From a virus: a DNA stretch of 41,291 nt. The notes below the pieces were generated by a model that saw only the letters and a program-made list of their open reading frames with translations, had not been told where the DNA came from and ran no database searches. Shown here piece after piece: positions 18,053-24,823 of the stretch. The stretch is taken from the IMG/VR virus record IMGVR_UViG_3300020162_000890, positions 1 through 41,291 of that record. The stretch is one strand, 5' to 3'. Position 1 is the stretch's first letter, and the number at the start of each line of letters is the position of its first letter. The position numbers and the translations under genes are program-made.

Positions 18053-19255
18053 ATGAACAATTCTTTTTGGAGTGCATTTTTTGGTATAACAGACCCGAAG
18101 TTAAACAATTTAGCTAGGAATCAAATGCCAAATAGACAATATTCAGTTGACTTCTTTGGGAAGAAACAAGCTGTTTGGGTAGATACATCAGATTCTTATA
18201 AACTATATATTGAAATACCAGAATTACGTACTGTAATAAATAAAAAAGCACAAATGCTTTCTTTAGGTATTCCAAAGCTAGTAAATGATAAAGGAGATAT
18301 TATAGAAAAGCATTGGGTGTTAGATTTAATTAAAAACCCTAATCCACTACAATCATGGAGTGATGTAATTTATTCTATTTCCGTAAATGATTCATTACAT
18401 TCATCTTCATTTGTTTATGCTCCTAAGAGAATAGGTGAAATAGTGAATCTATTTGTGCCACTTCCATCACATAAGATGCAAATTAACACTACTGGTAAAT
18501 CTTTAAAGCAAATGACTAAAGATGGACTAATAAAAAGCTACACTTACAACTATGATGGACAAAACAAAGAAGATTTAAGTTTAGAAGAAGTTATCATCAT
18601 TCAAGCTAATGATGGTATCAACATTTTAAATCCAGTATCAAGAATTGAATCTTTAAAATTCCCTATCTCTAACATTAAAGCACAATACAACAAAAGGAAT
18701 GTATTATTAGAAAATTTAGGTGCAATTGGTATCTTATCTTCAGAAAATAGTGATATGGGTGGTGCTTTACCTATGACACCAGAAGAAAAAAGAGACATTC
18801 AAAGAGATTGGTATTACAGAAATAAAGATGAGTTAATGATTACTGAATCGGCTGTTAAGTGGCAACCAATGTCTTATCCTACTAAGGACTTAATGCTATT
18901 TGAAGAACTTACAGCAGATAAGTTAGCTATCATTGACCTTTTTGGACTGAACTACTATATCTTCTCAAATGAAAAAGGTAGTACGTATTCAAACGTTAGG
19001 GATGGTATGAGAATGGCATATACAGATACAATTATTCCAGAATCTAAAAAGATATATGATAACATCACAGAATCTTTAGGACTAGACAAACAAGGATTAA
19101 GAATTGTTGCTGATTATGACCATGTACCAGTTCTTCAAGATGACTATTTATCTCAATCTGAAGCACTTAACAAACGAGCAGATGCACTAACAAAAATTGT
19201 AAATGCTGGTATAGGACTTTCAGAAGAAGAAATGAGAGCATTATTAAATATATAA
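18053..19255 (+). CDS. Portal protein (HK97 gp3-like), the only plus-strand gene
   Basis: The dodecameric portal forms the DNA entry vertex and docks the terminase. 400 residues from the ATG at 18053; a TTG nine codons upstream is less likely. Matches include ELRTVINKKAQMLSLGIPKL, HWVLDLIKNPNPLQSW, FVYAPKRIGEIVNLFVPLP and FPISNIKAQYNKRNVLLENL, all typical of the Phage_portal family; 400 residues is normal for HK97-type portals. It is flanked by minus-strand virion genes (protease and a 43-residue gene), and has its own promoter-like box and terminator, so a local inversion with acquired signals is implied. Confidence 0.93.
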   Translation: MNNSFWSAFFGITDPKLNNLARNQMPNRQYSVDFFGKKQAVWVDTSDSYKLYIEIPELRTVINKKAQMLSLGIPKLVNDKGDIIEKHWVLDLIKNPNPLQSWSDVIYSISVNDSLHSSSFVYAPKRIGEIVNLFVPLPSHKMQINTTGKSLKQMTKDGLIKSYTYNYDGQNKEDLSLEEVIIIQANDGINILNPVSRIESLKFPISNIKAQYNKRNVLLENLGAIGILSSENSDMGGALPMTPEEKRDIQRDWYYRNKDELMITESAVKWQPMSYPTKDLMLFEELTADKLAIIDLFGLNYYIFSNEKGSTYSNVRDGMRMAYTDTIIPESKKIYDNITESLGLDKQGLRIVADYDHVPVLQDDYLSQSEALNKRADALTKIVNAGIGLSEEEMRALLNI

Positions 19256-19258
19256 GAT

Positions 19259-19283
19259 AAGGGACAATTAAGTCCCTTTTTTT
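19259..19283 (+). terminator. Intrinsic terminator of the portal gene
   Basis: AAGGGAC (19259-19265), loop AATTAA, GTCCCTT (19272-19278) and a T-run, 4 bp past the portal stop. It overlaps the end of the convergent 43-residue gene. Confidence 0.85.
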
Positions 19284-19399
19284 ATTATCTCATAAGTACC
19301 ATCTGTAAACAGCAGAATGTGTCCATGTGAATCTTTCCAGATTTCTTTTATTATTCTATCACCAAACTTTTGACCTCTGGTAAACCTTGCTTTTGCCAC
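19268..19399 (-). CDS. Small 43-residue protein, GTG start
   Basis: GTG start, 43 codons (VAKARFTRGQKFGDRIIKEI ... HILLFTDGTYEIIKKGT). The pattern G-x-x-x-x-x-x-IKE-x-x-K ... (L)F-x-DG-(T/S)-x-x-I is shared with the 45-residue protein at 38886-39023, which argues that both are real. Its end runs into the portal terminator. It follows the 79-residue gene by 7 bp. Looks like a tiny beta-barrel (SH3-like) fold; function unknown. Confidence 0.55.
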   Translation of the reverse strand: MAKARFTRGQKFGDRIIKEIWKDSHGHILLFTDGTYEIIKKGT

Positions 19400-19406
19400 A
19401 ATACAA

Positions 19407-19646
19407 TTATAAATTTGTAAAATCTACAACTATAGGATTGTAGTCAATTTCTATAAGTAATCTAAACCAGCTATCAATACCTAATTCTCGCTGTCTTATA
19501 GCACCACAAAAATAAAATTCTTCATTGGATATAAACCAATTGCCATCAGCGTCTAATTGCGGATTGAATAATTGCCCTTCATATCCCCATACTTTACCTG
19601 TAAGGATGTTCTTTTGTTCTAATGTTAACTGTCTAACTTTAATCAT
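19407..19646 (-). CDS. Small protein downstream of the LamG-like gene
   Basis: Encodes 79 residues: KVRQLTLEQKNILTGKVWGY at the start, and NPIVVDFTNL at the end. It begins 2 bp after the LamG-like gene and is probably co-translated. It resembles small proteins found beside fiber genes in Bacteroidota phages, but I cannot name a family. Confidence 0.55.
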   Translation of the reverse strand: MIKVRQLTLEQKNILTGKVWGYEGQLFNPQLDADGNWFISNEEFYFCGAIRQRELGIDSWFRLLIEIDYNPIVVDFTNL

Positions 19647-19648
19647 GA

Positions 19649-20371
19649 TTAATAAGGATAAAATTTAGTTTGTAATTCAGTTATTTCTGTCTGTGTTAAT
19701 TCTTTGTTATACACATTCACTTCATCAATGAGGGCGTTACTATAAGCGTATATATTAGAACCATTATTATACCTATAAGCACCAATTGAACATAAAGAGT
19801 TAGGGAAAAGAACAGAAGTGTATAACGGATTTAAAGTGTTAGTTCCTAGAGCCAATGTTGTTGTTTGAAGCACTCCATTCCTGTAAAATTTAGGTGCTGT
19901 TGACACTTTTTTAGTAACCGCTACATGATACCATGTGTTTGCAGTAAACGAGCCACATGTCCACGCTGAAACCGATGTATTATTTGCAACCGAAAGTCTT
20001 AAAATTCCACTTACAAAACCAAAGGCAACCCCATAGTCTTGTGTTATAGCATTTCCATTTGTAGCGGTAACTATATATGACTCTCCACCGGGAAAATTAT
20101 TATAATATACCCACGCACTATAAGAAAAATCATCTGAAAAACTAAAGCTATCATTAGGTAAAGTTACATAAGCATTTGTCCCATTTAAATTAAAAGCATT
20201 ACCACTTTTTCCAGCACTATAAATTAACCCTCCTTGTGCCGTTCCGTTATAAACTCCTAAAGAATCATTTGCATTTGATTCACCTTTGTATACTGCATAT
20301 AAATTTGTTAACAATGTAGAAGGCGGTGTACCTCCGCTACTACTTATTATTCCGTGATTTGCTAATATCAT
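19649..20371 (-). CDS. LamG-like (concanavalin A-like) adhesin
   Basis: A 240-residue protein dominated by one Laminin_G_3-type jelly roll: YKGESNANDSLGVYNGTAQG (substrate-side strand), GNAFNLNGTNAYVTLPND, FSYSAWVYYNN, NTWYHVAVTK, FYRNGVLQTT and ALIDEVNVYNKELTQTEITE. All conserved strands of the family are present. Such domains bind sugars or surface proteins. The gene follows the short fiber-like gene by 2 bp, forming an accessory virion cassette between terminase and portal. Probably a carbohydrate-binding virion protein. Confidence 0.8.
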   Translation of the reverse strand: MILANHGIISSSGGTPPSTLLTNLYAVYKGESNANDSLGVYNGTAQGGLIYSAGKSGNAFNLNGTNAYVTLPNDSFSFSDDFSYSAWVYYNNFPGGESYIVTATNGNAITQDYGVAFGFVSGILRLSVANNTSVSAWTCGSFTANTWYHVAVTKKVSTAPKFYRNGVLQTTTLALGTNTLNPLYTSVLFPNSLCSIGAYRYNNGSNIYAYSNALIDEVNVYNKELTQTEITELQTKFYPY

Positions 20372-20373
20372 AA

Positions 20374-21003
20374 TTATGCTTTTAAGTTTCCGTAAATAGT
20401 AGCTTCAGTAGCTGATTTAAAAACCAAAGTTCCACCAGCATATTGACCAGAAGTTTTGTATTTTGAACCATTACTTCTAATTGTCATACCAGCACCAGCA
20501 ACTATAGTAGTTTCTCCAGCACCATATTGCTCAAACATTAATTGTTTACCATCTGAAAACACATTGGCATTTATAGTTAACGTATTTGCAGTAGCAACAT
20601 TCATTTCAATTAACGTATCAGCATCAGACAAAGTAGCGACATAAGAAGCAGTCTTTCTACTTCTTGTTAAAGTCTTATCTGTTTTAGCATCTATATTAGC
20701 TTGTAGGGCATTTTGTACAGCAGTTAGTTGCCCTTGACTAACAGCACTAAAACCCGAATTAGCAGTATAAAAATCTTCAAACGCAGTTGTAGAAGCAAAA
20801 GCATTTCCAGCTTCATCTTGCAAGCTAGCAAAAGGTATATTTAAGAACTCATTTTGCTTTTCTCTAAAGAAAATACTGTAAGCAGTTGAATTAGTTAAAT
20901 GCTTAGATACAATTACGTGAAACTTGTGTTCCTCAAAATAAGTGTTAGTATCTGTGTCTACTACTAAAAAGTAGTTGTTTTTGGTGAAAACTTTAAAAGC
21001 CAT
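20374..21003 (-). CDS. Short fiber-like virion protein, minimal paralog of the long fiber
   Basis: A 209-residue protein that matches the long wrap-around fiber at both ends but lacks its middle. The start (AFKVFTKNNYFLVVDTDTNT) aligns with the fiber head domain. Residues about 112-209 (LTRSRKTASYVATLSDADTL and ATANTLTINANVFSDGKQL) align with fiber residues about 390-490. This is a docking domain joined to one beta module. It probably assembles into the virion as a short fiber or base for the LamG protein encoded next. It starts 30 bp after the terminase stop. Confidence 0.7.
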   Translation of the reverse strand: MAFKVFTKNNYFLVVDTDTNTYFEEHKFHVIVSKHLTNSTAYSIFFREKQNEFLNIPFASLQDEAGNAFASTTAFEDFYTANSGFSAVSQGQLTAVQNALQANIDAKTDKTLTRSRKTASYVATLSDADTLIEMNVATANTLTINANVFSDGKQLMFEQYGAGETTIVAGAGMTIRSNGSKYKTSGQYAGGTLVFKSATEATIYGNLKA

Positions 21004-21032
21004 AATTTATATTTTTTAAGCAAATTTAAAAA

Positions 21033-22394
21033 TTATATTTCTATGTGTCTAAACATTGAACGTATAAATATCACCAATCCAGCAAGACAATCTGGTGCAT
21101 CATCATTTTTATTCTTGCCTTCTTGCGAAAATGAATATACATTGTCCATAAACCTTTGGTAGTAACTAGTTTCATTATTCACAAAGAAAAAGTAGTTGTT
21201 TATGACTGAACTAGCCATAATTATCCTAGTCATCTTGTTTTGTGTGTTATGAACTTGTAAAATACGTGTTCTAGTAGATTTCTGTAATGTTCTAGCAAAT
21301 ATTGCACCCATAGCATTAGATTCTACTCTACAGTAGTTAACTTTCCACTTAGCTAACATACCAGCACATAATGGAATCGTTACATCAGTATTTTCTTTGG
21401 TGTATAGGTAATCAACAACATAAATATCCTTATTTACAATCACAGCTACAACCATAGCAGTAAAGTCTTTCCCTTGGTCGGAAACATCTATGTAAGCCAC
21501 AGCACCTTGAATGTTTTTCTTAATAGCTTCAAAATCTCTAGCATCAATAATTTTCAAGTCTTTAAACAACCTACCTTTACTATCTACTGGAGTTTGCATA
21601 TATTCAGCAATCCAAATATCTGGATTGATTCTTTTCTTTATGTCATAGTATTGTTCCGTACTCATAACATCAGCACAGAATGTTTGTCCTTTTTCATCCA
21701 ATGCAGATATGATTATACTCTTATCATACCTTTTTTGCTCAATATTTCGACCAATCACATCATGAATAGACCATCTAGTACCTATGTCGATTACTGAACA
21801 ATTACGTTCCAAACGTGAATCATGCGTAGCTTCTTTCCATTGTAATATCCTCTCATTTTGGGTATCACTTAAAGCATCTTCCATACCACGATACAAGTCA
21901 TCCGTAATAGCTAGCATAGTAGCACCAAAACCAATAATCGTTCCACCAACACCAGCACCAAAATAACCAACTTGCCTAGAATTGGTAGTATTCCAACCTT
22001 GTAGGTTAGCTTTATCTGGTGCTAAGTCAAAATCTGGAAATACCATGGTAAACTTTTCTTGCTTTACAATATTTCTAACATCATACGAGAATTTAAGATA
22101 TAGAGAAGAAGTACAAGTATTTCTCATTATACTCTCTTTAGGATTGTTTCCTAATGACCATGCACAAAATAATGATGTGATATATGATTTACCAGCCCTA
22201 GGTGGCATACTTACTGAAAGTCCTCTAATCTTCTTTTCAGCTATCTCTTGGAAAGCTTCAGCTACTTGTCTTAGAAAATCTCTACTTCTAAAAAACTCTC
22301 CATCATAAAATAGGCAAAATTCCCAAAAGTTTCTTCTTGACAATTCAGCCCTTGCATACATTCTTAGTGCTTCCTTAATTTCTGTCTGTTCCAT
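21033..22394 (-). CDS. terL: Terminase large subunit
   Basis: ATP-driven DNA packaging motor with nuclease. 453 residues. Walker A is MPPRAGKS (63-70), Walker B-like MLAITDD (160-166) and a coupling TRWSIHDVIGR element (207-217). The RNase H-like nuclease domain shows YIDVSDQGKD (301-310, metal ligand D303), RVESNAMG (E358) and DDAPDCLAGL (431-440). The order and residues fit the Terminase_6 type. The spacer before its ATG is entirely an 11-bp repeat array, so expression or packaging may be linked to a factor binding there. Confidence 0.95.
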   Translation of the reverse strand: MEQTEIKEALRMYARAELSRRNFWEFCLFYDGEFFRSRDFLRQVAEAFQEIAEKKIRGLSVSMPPRAGKSYITSLFCAWSLGNNPKESIMRNTCTSSLYLKFSYDVRNIVKQEKFTMVFPDFDLAPDKANLQGWNTTNSRQVGYFGAGVGGTIIGFGATMLAITDDLYRGMEDALSDTQNERILQWKEATHDSRLERNCSVIDIGTRWSIHDVIGRNIEQKRYDKSIIISALDEKGQTFCADVMSTEQYYDIKKRINPDIWIAEYMQTPVDSKGRLFKDLKIIDARDFEAIKKNIQGAVAYIDVSDQGKDFTAMVVAVIVNKDIYVVDYLYTKENTDVTIPLCAGMLAKWKVNYCRVESNAMGAIFARTLQKSTRTRILQVHNTQNKMTRIIMASSVINNYFFFVNNETSYYQRFMDNVYSFSQEGKNKNDDAPDCLAGLVIFIRSMFRHIEI

Positions 22395-22449
22395 AATTTT
22401 TGCTTACGTTTTGCTTATACTTTGCTTACTGTTTGCTTCTAGTTTGCTT
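22395..22449 (-). repeat. 11-bp phased AAGCAAA array A (5 units) between terS and terL
   Basis: Read on the minus strand, five units follow each other without gaps: AAGCAAACTAG, AAGCAAACAGT, AAGCAAAGTAT, AAGCAAAACGT and AAGCAAAAATT. The GC dinucleotides fall at 22402, 22413, 22424, 22435 and 22446, exactly 11 apart. The array takes up 55 of the 58 bases between the terS stop and the terL ATG. The last four positions of each unit vary, so the heptamer and the spacing are what is kept. Confidence 0.95.
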
Positions 22450-22452
22450 CAA

Positions 22453-22947
22453 CTATTCACCCTCTGATAAGAATTTTCTTAATTCATCTTCACTAAGGTC
22501 GGATAAATCTGGAGTACTAGCCCTTTGCTCTATCTCTAGTGCGTGTGGTTTATAAGCATTGTTCATTACTTCACGATAAGCATTAGTATCACCCTCTAGT
22601 GCTTTCTGTATTTGTGCGAGGTGCATCCAGTATTCCAATTCTTGCTTCTCCGTTACACCAGTTACACTATTAGCTTTAGGTGTCATCATAGACAATATCT
22701 CAATGACAATACTACTTCTAGTCTTTTTGTGTCTACGGATTTCAGCCCTTTCCTCTCTAGCTTTATCTCTTTCAGCTATTTTATTCTTTAAATTGCCTAC
22801 TAAACCCTTTTGTCGTTCATAAACAACCTCATATTGGGGAGTATCATTATATTCCTCAACATTATCATCCAATTGCTTCTTCTCAATAGCCAAATGCTCT
22901 ATTTTAACGTTATTAGAGCCATTTTCAATGTTCATACCATCTTCCAT
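22453..22947 (-). CDS. Probable terminase small subunit
   Basis: Encodes 164 residues, helical and charged, directly before terL, where terS is expected. A basic region with RDKAREERAEIRRHKKTRSS (about 60-79) precedes a core helical segment (TEKQELEYWMHLAQIQKALE) and a C-terminal acidic tail (LSDLSEDELRKFLSEGE) like those that contact TerL or portal. I see no clear helix-turn-helix, so the call rests on position, size and composition. ATG at 22947 is used; a Met at codon 5 is possible. Confidence 0.6.
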   Translation of the reverse strand: MEDGMNIENGSNNVKIEHLAIEKKQLDDNVEEYNDTPQYEVVYERQKGLVGNLKNKIAERDKAREERAEIRRHKKTRSSIVIEILSMMTPKANSVTGVTEKQELEYWMHLAQIQKALEGDTNAYREVMNNAYKPHALEIEQRASTPDLSDLSEDELRKFLSEGE

Positions 22948-22980
22948 ATCATTAAACTATTAAAACACTCTTAAATCGAC

Positions 22981-23319
22981 TTATTTCCTAGATAAATCAC
23001 TTTCTTTAATAAAACTACCATTAACCATCTTACCTTTTCTATTCCAAATCTCATTTAATGCTATTTTAAGCATATCTGATGGAGTTTTACCCAATTGGTG
23101 GCATAAGACTATACCAGTAACAAAATAATCACCTAAGAAGTCCTCTAATTCACTTTCTTTACCTTTTAGGTACGCAGAACAACCCTCACCCAGTTCTTCT
23201 TGACACTTCATAAATTGTTTAGGAACATTATCCTTATCCAACAATCCTTTATTATGCGACCACACCCATACCAAATGAAACAACTCATTCAAATCATTTC
23301 CCTCAATCTTAAAATCCAT
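22981..23319 (-). CDS. MazG-like nucleotide pyrophosphohydrolase
   Basis: A 112-residue all-helical protein with the EExxE-type metal site (KCQEELGEGCSAY, about 43-55) and the second acidic cluster EDFLGDYFVTGIVL (about 62-75), then NEIWNRKGKMVNGSFIKE, the usual C-terminal lysine-rich element. Such enzymes hydrolyse non-canonical or alarmone nucleotides to monophosphates and are frequent in phages. It is the first gene of the late block. Substrate cannot be read from the sequence. Confidence 0.7.
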   Translation of the reverse strand: MDFKIEGNDLNELFHLVWVWSHNKGLLDKDNVPKQFMKCQEELGEGCSAYLKGKESELEDFLGDYFVTGIVLCHQLGKTPSDMLKIALNEIWNRKGKMVNGSFIKESDLSRK

Positions 23320-23341
23320 AGTTCATATTTTTTATTAATCA

Positions 23342-23349
23342 CAAATATA
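23342..23349 (-). promoter_or_regulatory. Promoter -7 box for the late block
   Basis: TATATTTG on the minus strand, 23 bp upstream of the MazG-like start, matches TAnnTTTG. The position 18-20 bp further upstream holds no good TTG, which fits a late promoter needing an activator, but that is inference. Confidence 0.5.
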
Positions 23350-23439
23350 ATTAATAAACTATAATATCATAACTAATCAAATTGTTGAAAAAAAGTTAAT
23401 CAAATATTTTTTTCTTTTTACAACTCTCTTATATTAAAA

Positions 23440-23525
23440 TAATATTAGATATTATTAATAATATTATTATATCTATAATAATAATAATACTTATAATAAT
23501 AATAATATATATAATAATATAAGCA
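23440..23525. repeat. AT-only microsatellite tract (TAA/ATA)
   Basis: Long stretch of TAATAAT and ATAATA units with almost no G or C. It contains an imperfect palindrome from AGATAT at 23447 to ATATCT at 23474. Could act as a DNA unwinding element; no coding sense. Confidence 0.8.
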
Positions 23526-23617
23526 CTTTTTTTTGTTTTTTAAGTGTAATTCATATAAAACTAAATCTAATCTAAAAACATAATCATCTGTAAACAACCA
23601 TATTATAATAAATAAAA

Positions 23618-23705
23618 AAGCAAAAAATAAGCAGATGCGAAGCAAAATGTAAGCAAACGTAAAGCAAAAGCGAAGCAAATGATAAGCAAAATATATGCAA
23701 AAAAT
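23618..23705 (+). repeat. 11-bp phased AAGCAAA array B (8 units)
   Basis: Eight gap-free units on the plus strand with GC at 23620, 23631, 23642, 23653, 23664, 23675, 23686 and 23697. Six of the eight are AAGCAAA plus four variable bases; the second is AAGCAGA and the last ATGCAAA. Orientation is opposite to arrays A and C. Phased A-runs at near-helical spacing also predict bent DNA. Confidence 0.95.
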
Positions 23706-23879
23706 ATTTTTAAAAAATTAAGAGATTCTATTACTATCTCTCAATATTTACTTATTTAATCTATTATAAATTTATAATAAAAATCATTTTCATACAGAAA
23801 TTTTTTAGGCAAAATTCAATTCCAGATTCAAATAATTCCATCTTATCATCTTGTTAAACCCAACAAAACGTTAAGCATT

Positions 23880-23915
23880 AAGGAAACTAAGGATATTAAG
23901 GAAACAAAGGACACA
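23880..23915 (+). repeat. 9-bp tandem repeat AAGGAnAnn (4 units)
   Basis: AAGGAAACT, AAGGATATT, AAGGAAACA and AAGGACACA follow without gaps; AAGG starts at 23880, 23889, 23898 and 23907. No start codon opens a frame through it, although 9 is a multiple of 3 and the plus frame would read Lys-Glu-Thr-Lys-Asp repeats ending in TAA. Confidence 0.85.
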
Positions 23916-24103
23916 TAAACAACAGAAAAACTAATCATAAGCATAATACATGGTGTTATGATAAATAAACAACCAAAAAGATTATAAGTTTGTTATAAAA
24001 AAGTATTTTTTGATAAAAATTGTAGAGGGGTATATATAAATAATCAACTTCCACTTAGACCGAGAAAATCGACCTTTTAGCTGAAAATGAGCCAATTAAG
24101 CAT

Positions 24104-24136
24104 AAAAAAAGGGTTAAAAACTTAGTTCTAACCCTT
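24104..24136 (-). terminator. Terminator of the middle operon
   Basis: Stem AAGGGTTA/TAACCCTT (24109-24116 with 24129-24136), with seven T on the minus strand. It lies about 20 bp past the stop of the last gene of the middle operon. Confidence 0.85.
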
Positions 24137-24155
24137 AATTCTGTCTTTTTTAGTG

Positions 24156-24377
24156 TTAATTAATGAAATAAATTAGTAATAATATGGTATAAATTAGTGA
24201 TGCTCGTATAATTGAGCCTTTAATTTGTTCTTTATCACTTAACCAACTGGTTAAATTTTTACTTTCTATGTGGATTAATAGAGTTAATAATAACCTATCC
24301 AATATAAACAAACTAACTATCAAAGGAAATAATATTACAACCTTACTAAAAAGGTAGGTCATTTTTAGGTACTTCAT
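24156..24377 (-). CDS. Small membrane protein, two transmembrane segments
   Basis: A 73-residue protein with hydrophobic segments at about 9-35 (VVILFPLIVSLFILDRLLLT) and 55-72 (IIRASLIYTILLLIYFI), separated by a polar loop (ESKNLTSWLSDKEQ). It overlaps the SSB-like gene by 32 bp and is the last gene before the terminator. Small two-TM proteins of phages can be holins or host-membrane modifiers; nothing here decides between them. Confidence 0.55.
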   Translation of the reverse strand: MKYLKMTYLFSKVVILFPLIVSLFILDRLLLTLLIHIESKNLTSWLSDKEQIKGSIIRASLIYTILLLIYFIN

Positions 24378-24579
24378 TGCTTTCTTTTTTTACATATTTC
24401 TTACCATTACCAACGAAAATAAACTCATTTCCTAACTTAGATTTAAGCTGGATTGTATTCCCAAACTTATCAGGATTATCATTTATAAACATCGTAACGC
24501 TTATAAATTCATTCCCATTTTTTGAAACAAATTTTTCAATCTTTTTTAACTCTGTGAAATTCAAACTTATCGAATACAT
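24346..24579 (-). CDS. SSB-like small protein with DLPF tail
   Basis: A 77-residue, beta-rich protein: SISLNFTELKKIEKFVSKNG, FISVTMFINDNPDKFGNTI, FIFVGNGKKYVKKE, ending NEVPKNDLPF. The acidic C-terminal tip with final DLPF recalls the DDIPF-type tail by which single-stranded DNA-binding proteins recruit partners, and the body could be a reduced OB-fold. Short related proteins occur in phages of Bacteroidota. Its leader carries 11-bp array C. Inference only; no ssDNA-binding motif is decisive. Confidence 0.5.
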   Translation of the reverse strand: MYSISLNFTELKKIEKFVSKNGNEFISVTMFINDNPDKFGNTIQLKSKLGNEFIFVGNGKKYVKKESNEVPKNDLPF

Positions 24580-24607
24580 TTTAATATAATTTTTTAATTA
24601 ATAAATT

Positions 24608-24640
24608 GTTTTTTGCTTATGCTTTGCTTATGCTTTGCTT
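24608..24640 (-). repeat. 11-bp phased AAGCAAA array C (3 units)
   Basis: Minus-strand units AAGCAAAGCAT, AAGCAAAGCAT and AAGCAAAAAAC, GC at 24637, 24626 and 24615. It lies 28 bp upstream of the SSB-like start codon, in the same orientation as array A. Confidence 0.9.
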
Positions 24641-24686
24641 ATTCCTATGATGTATCTATATAATTTTTCATGTTGTTTATTGTTAT

Positions 24687-24806
24687 TTATTTGGGTCTGA
24701 ATGTATATTTTACTACTAATAACCAAAATATAAACACTAATATCAAAGCTATTATATCAATTGCTAAAAGTATGTATTTAGATGTGTTTTTTTCTGTTCT
24801 TCTCAT
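24687..24806 (-). CDS. Small single-pass membrane protein, 39 residues
   Basis: ATG frame starting MRRTEKNTSKYILLAIDIIA and ending WLLVVKYTFRPK. A positive N-terminus, one strong transmembrane helix (11-33) and a short basic tail give clear N-in topology. It sits 17 bp after the 204-residue gene in the same operon. Too short for a family call; the membrane character supports it as a real gene. Confidence 0.5.
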   Translation of the reverse strand: MRRTEKNTSKYILLAIDIIALILVFIFWLLVVKYTFRPK

Positions 24807-24823
24807 TGGTTTAAATTTTAATA

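Larger units (their letters stand above)
23350..24103. other. Gene-free AT-rich region with several phased repeats
   Basis: About 750 bp without a credible gene. From the late-gene side it holds a TAA/ATA-rich tract, the eight-unit 11-bp array, and a four-unit 9-bp AAGGA array. GC-richer islands are few (for example near 24050-24075). Reading frames here are short, start with rare codons, or are dictated by the repeats. Easily melted DNA plus iterated sites is what one expects of a replication origin or packaging region. Confidence 0.6.

Noticed and set aside
18013-18108. Longer N-terminus of the prohead protease
   Set aside because: It would overlap the divergent portal start; the ATG at 18012 keeps all family motifs and leaves room for promoters.
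22395-22449. RNA-level TRAP-type binding array
   Set aside because: TRAP sites are triplets about 5 nt apart, and the largest array is on the opposite strand from the late transcripts, which favours a DNA site.
23445-23678. Minus-strand frame of 77 codons, hydrophobic then Tyr-rich
   Set aside because: It starts with TTG inside the 11-bp array and runs through the TAA microsatellite; the amino acids are dictated by the repeats.
23618-23705. CRISPR array
   Set aside because: Seven-base repeats with four-base spacers are far too short, and no cas genes are present.
24040-24075. Shared CT(T/C)CCACTT-GACC sequence in both large intergenic regions
   Set aside because: Only about a dozen matching bases with an internal gap (also near 27681); too weak to call an operator.
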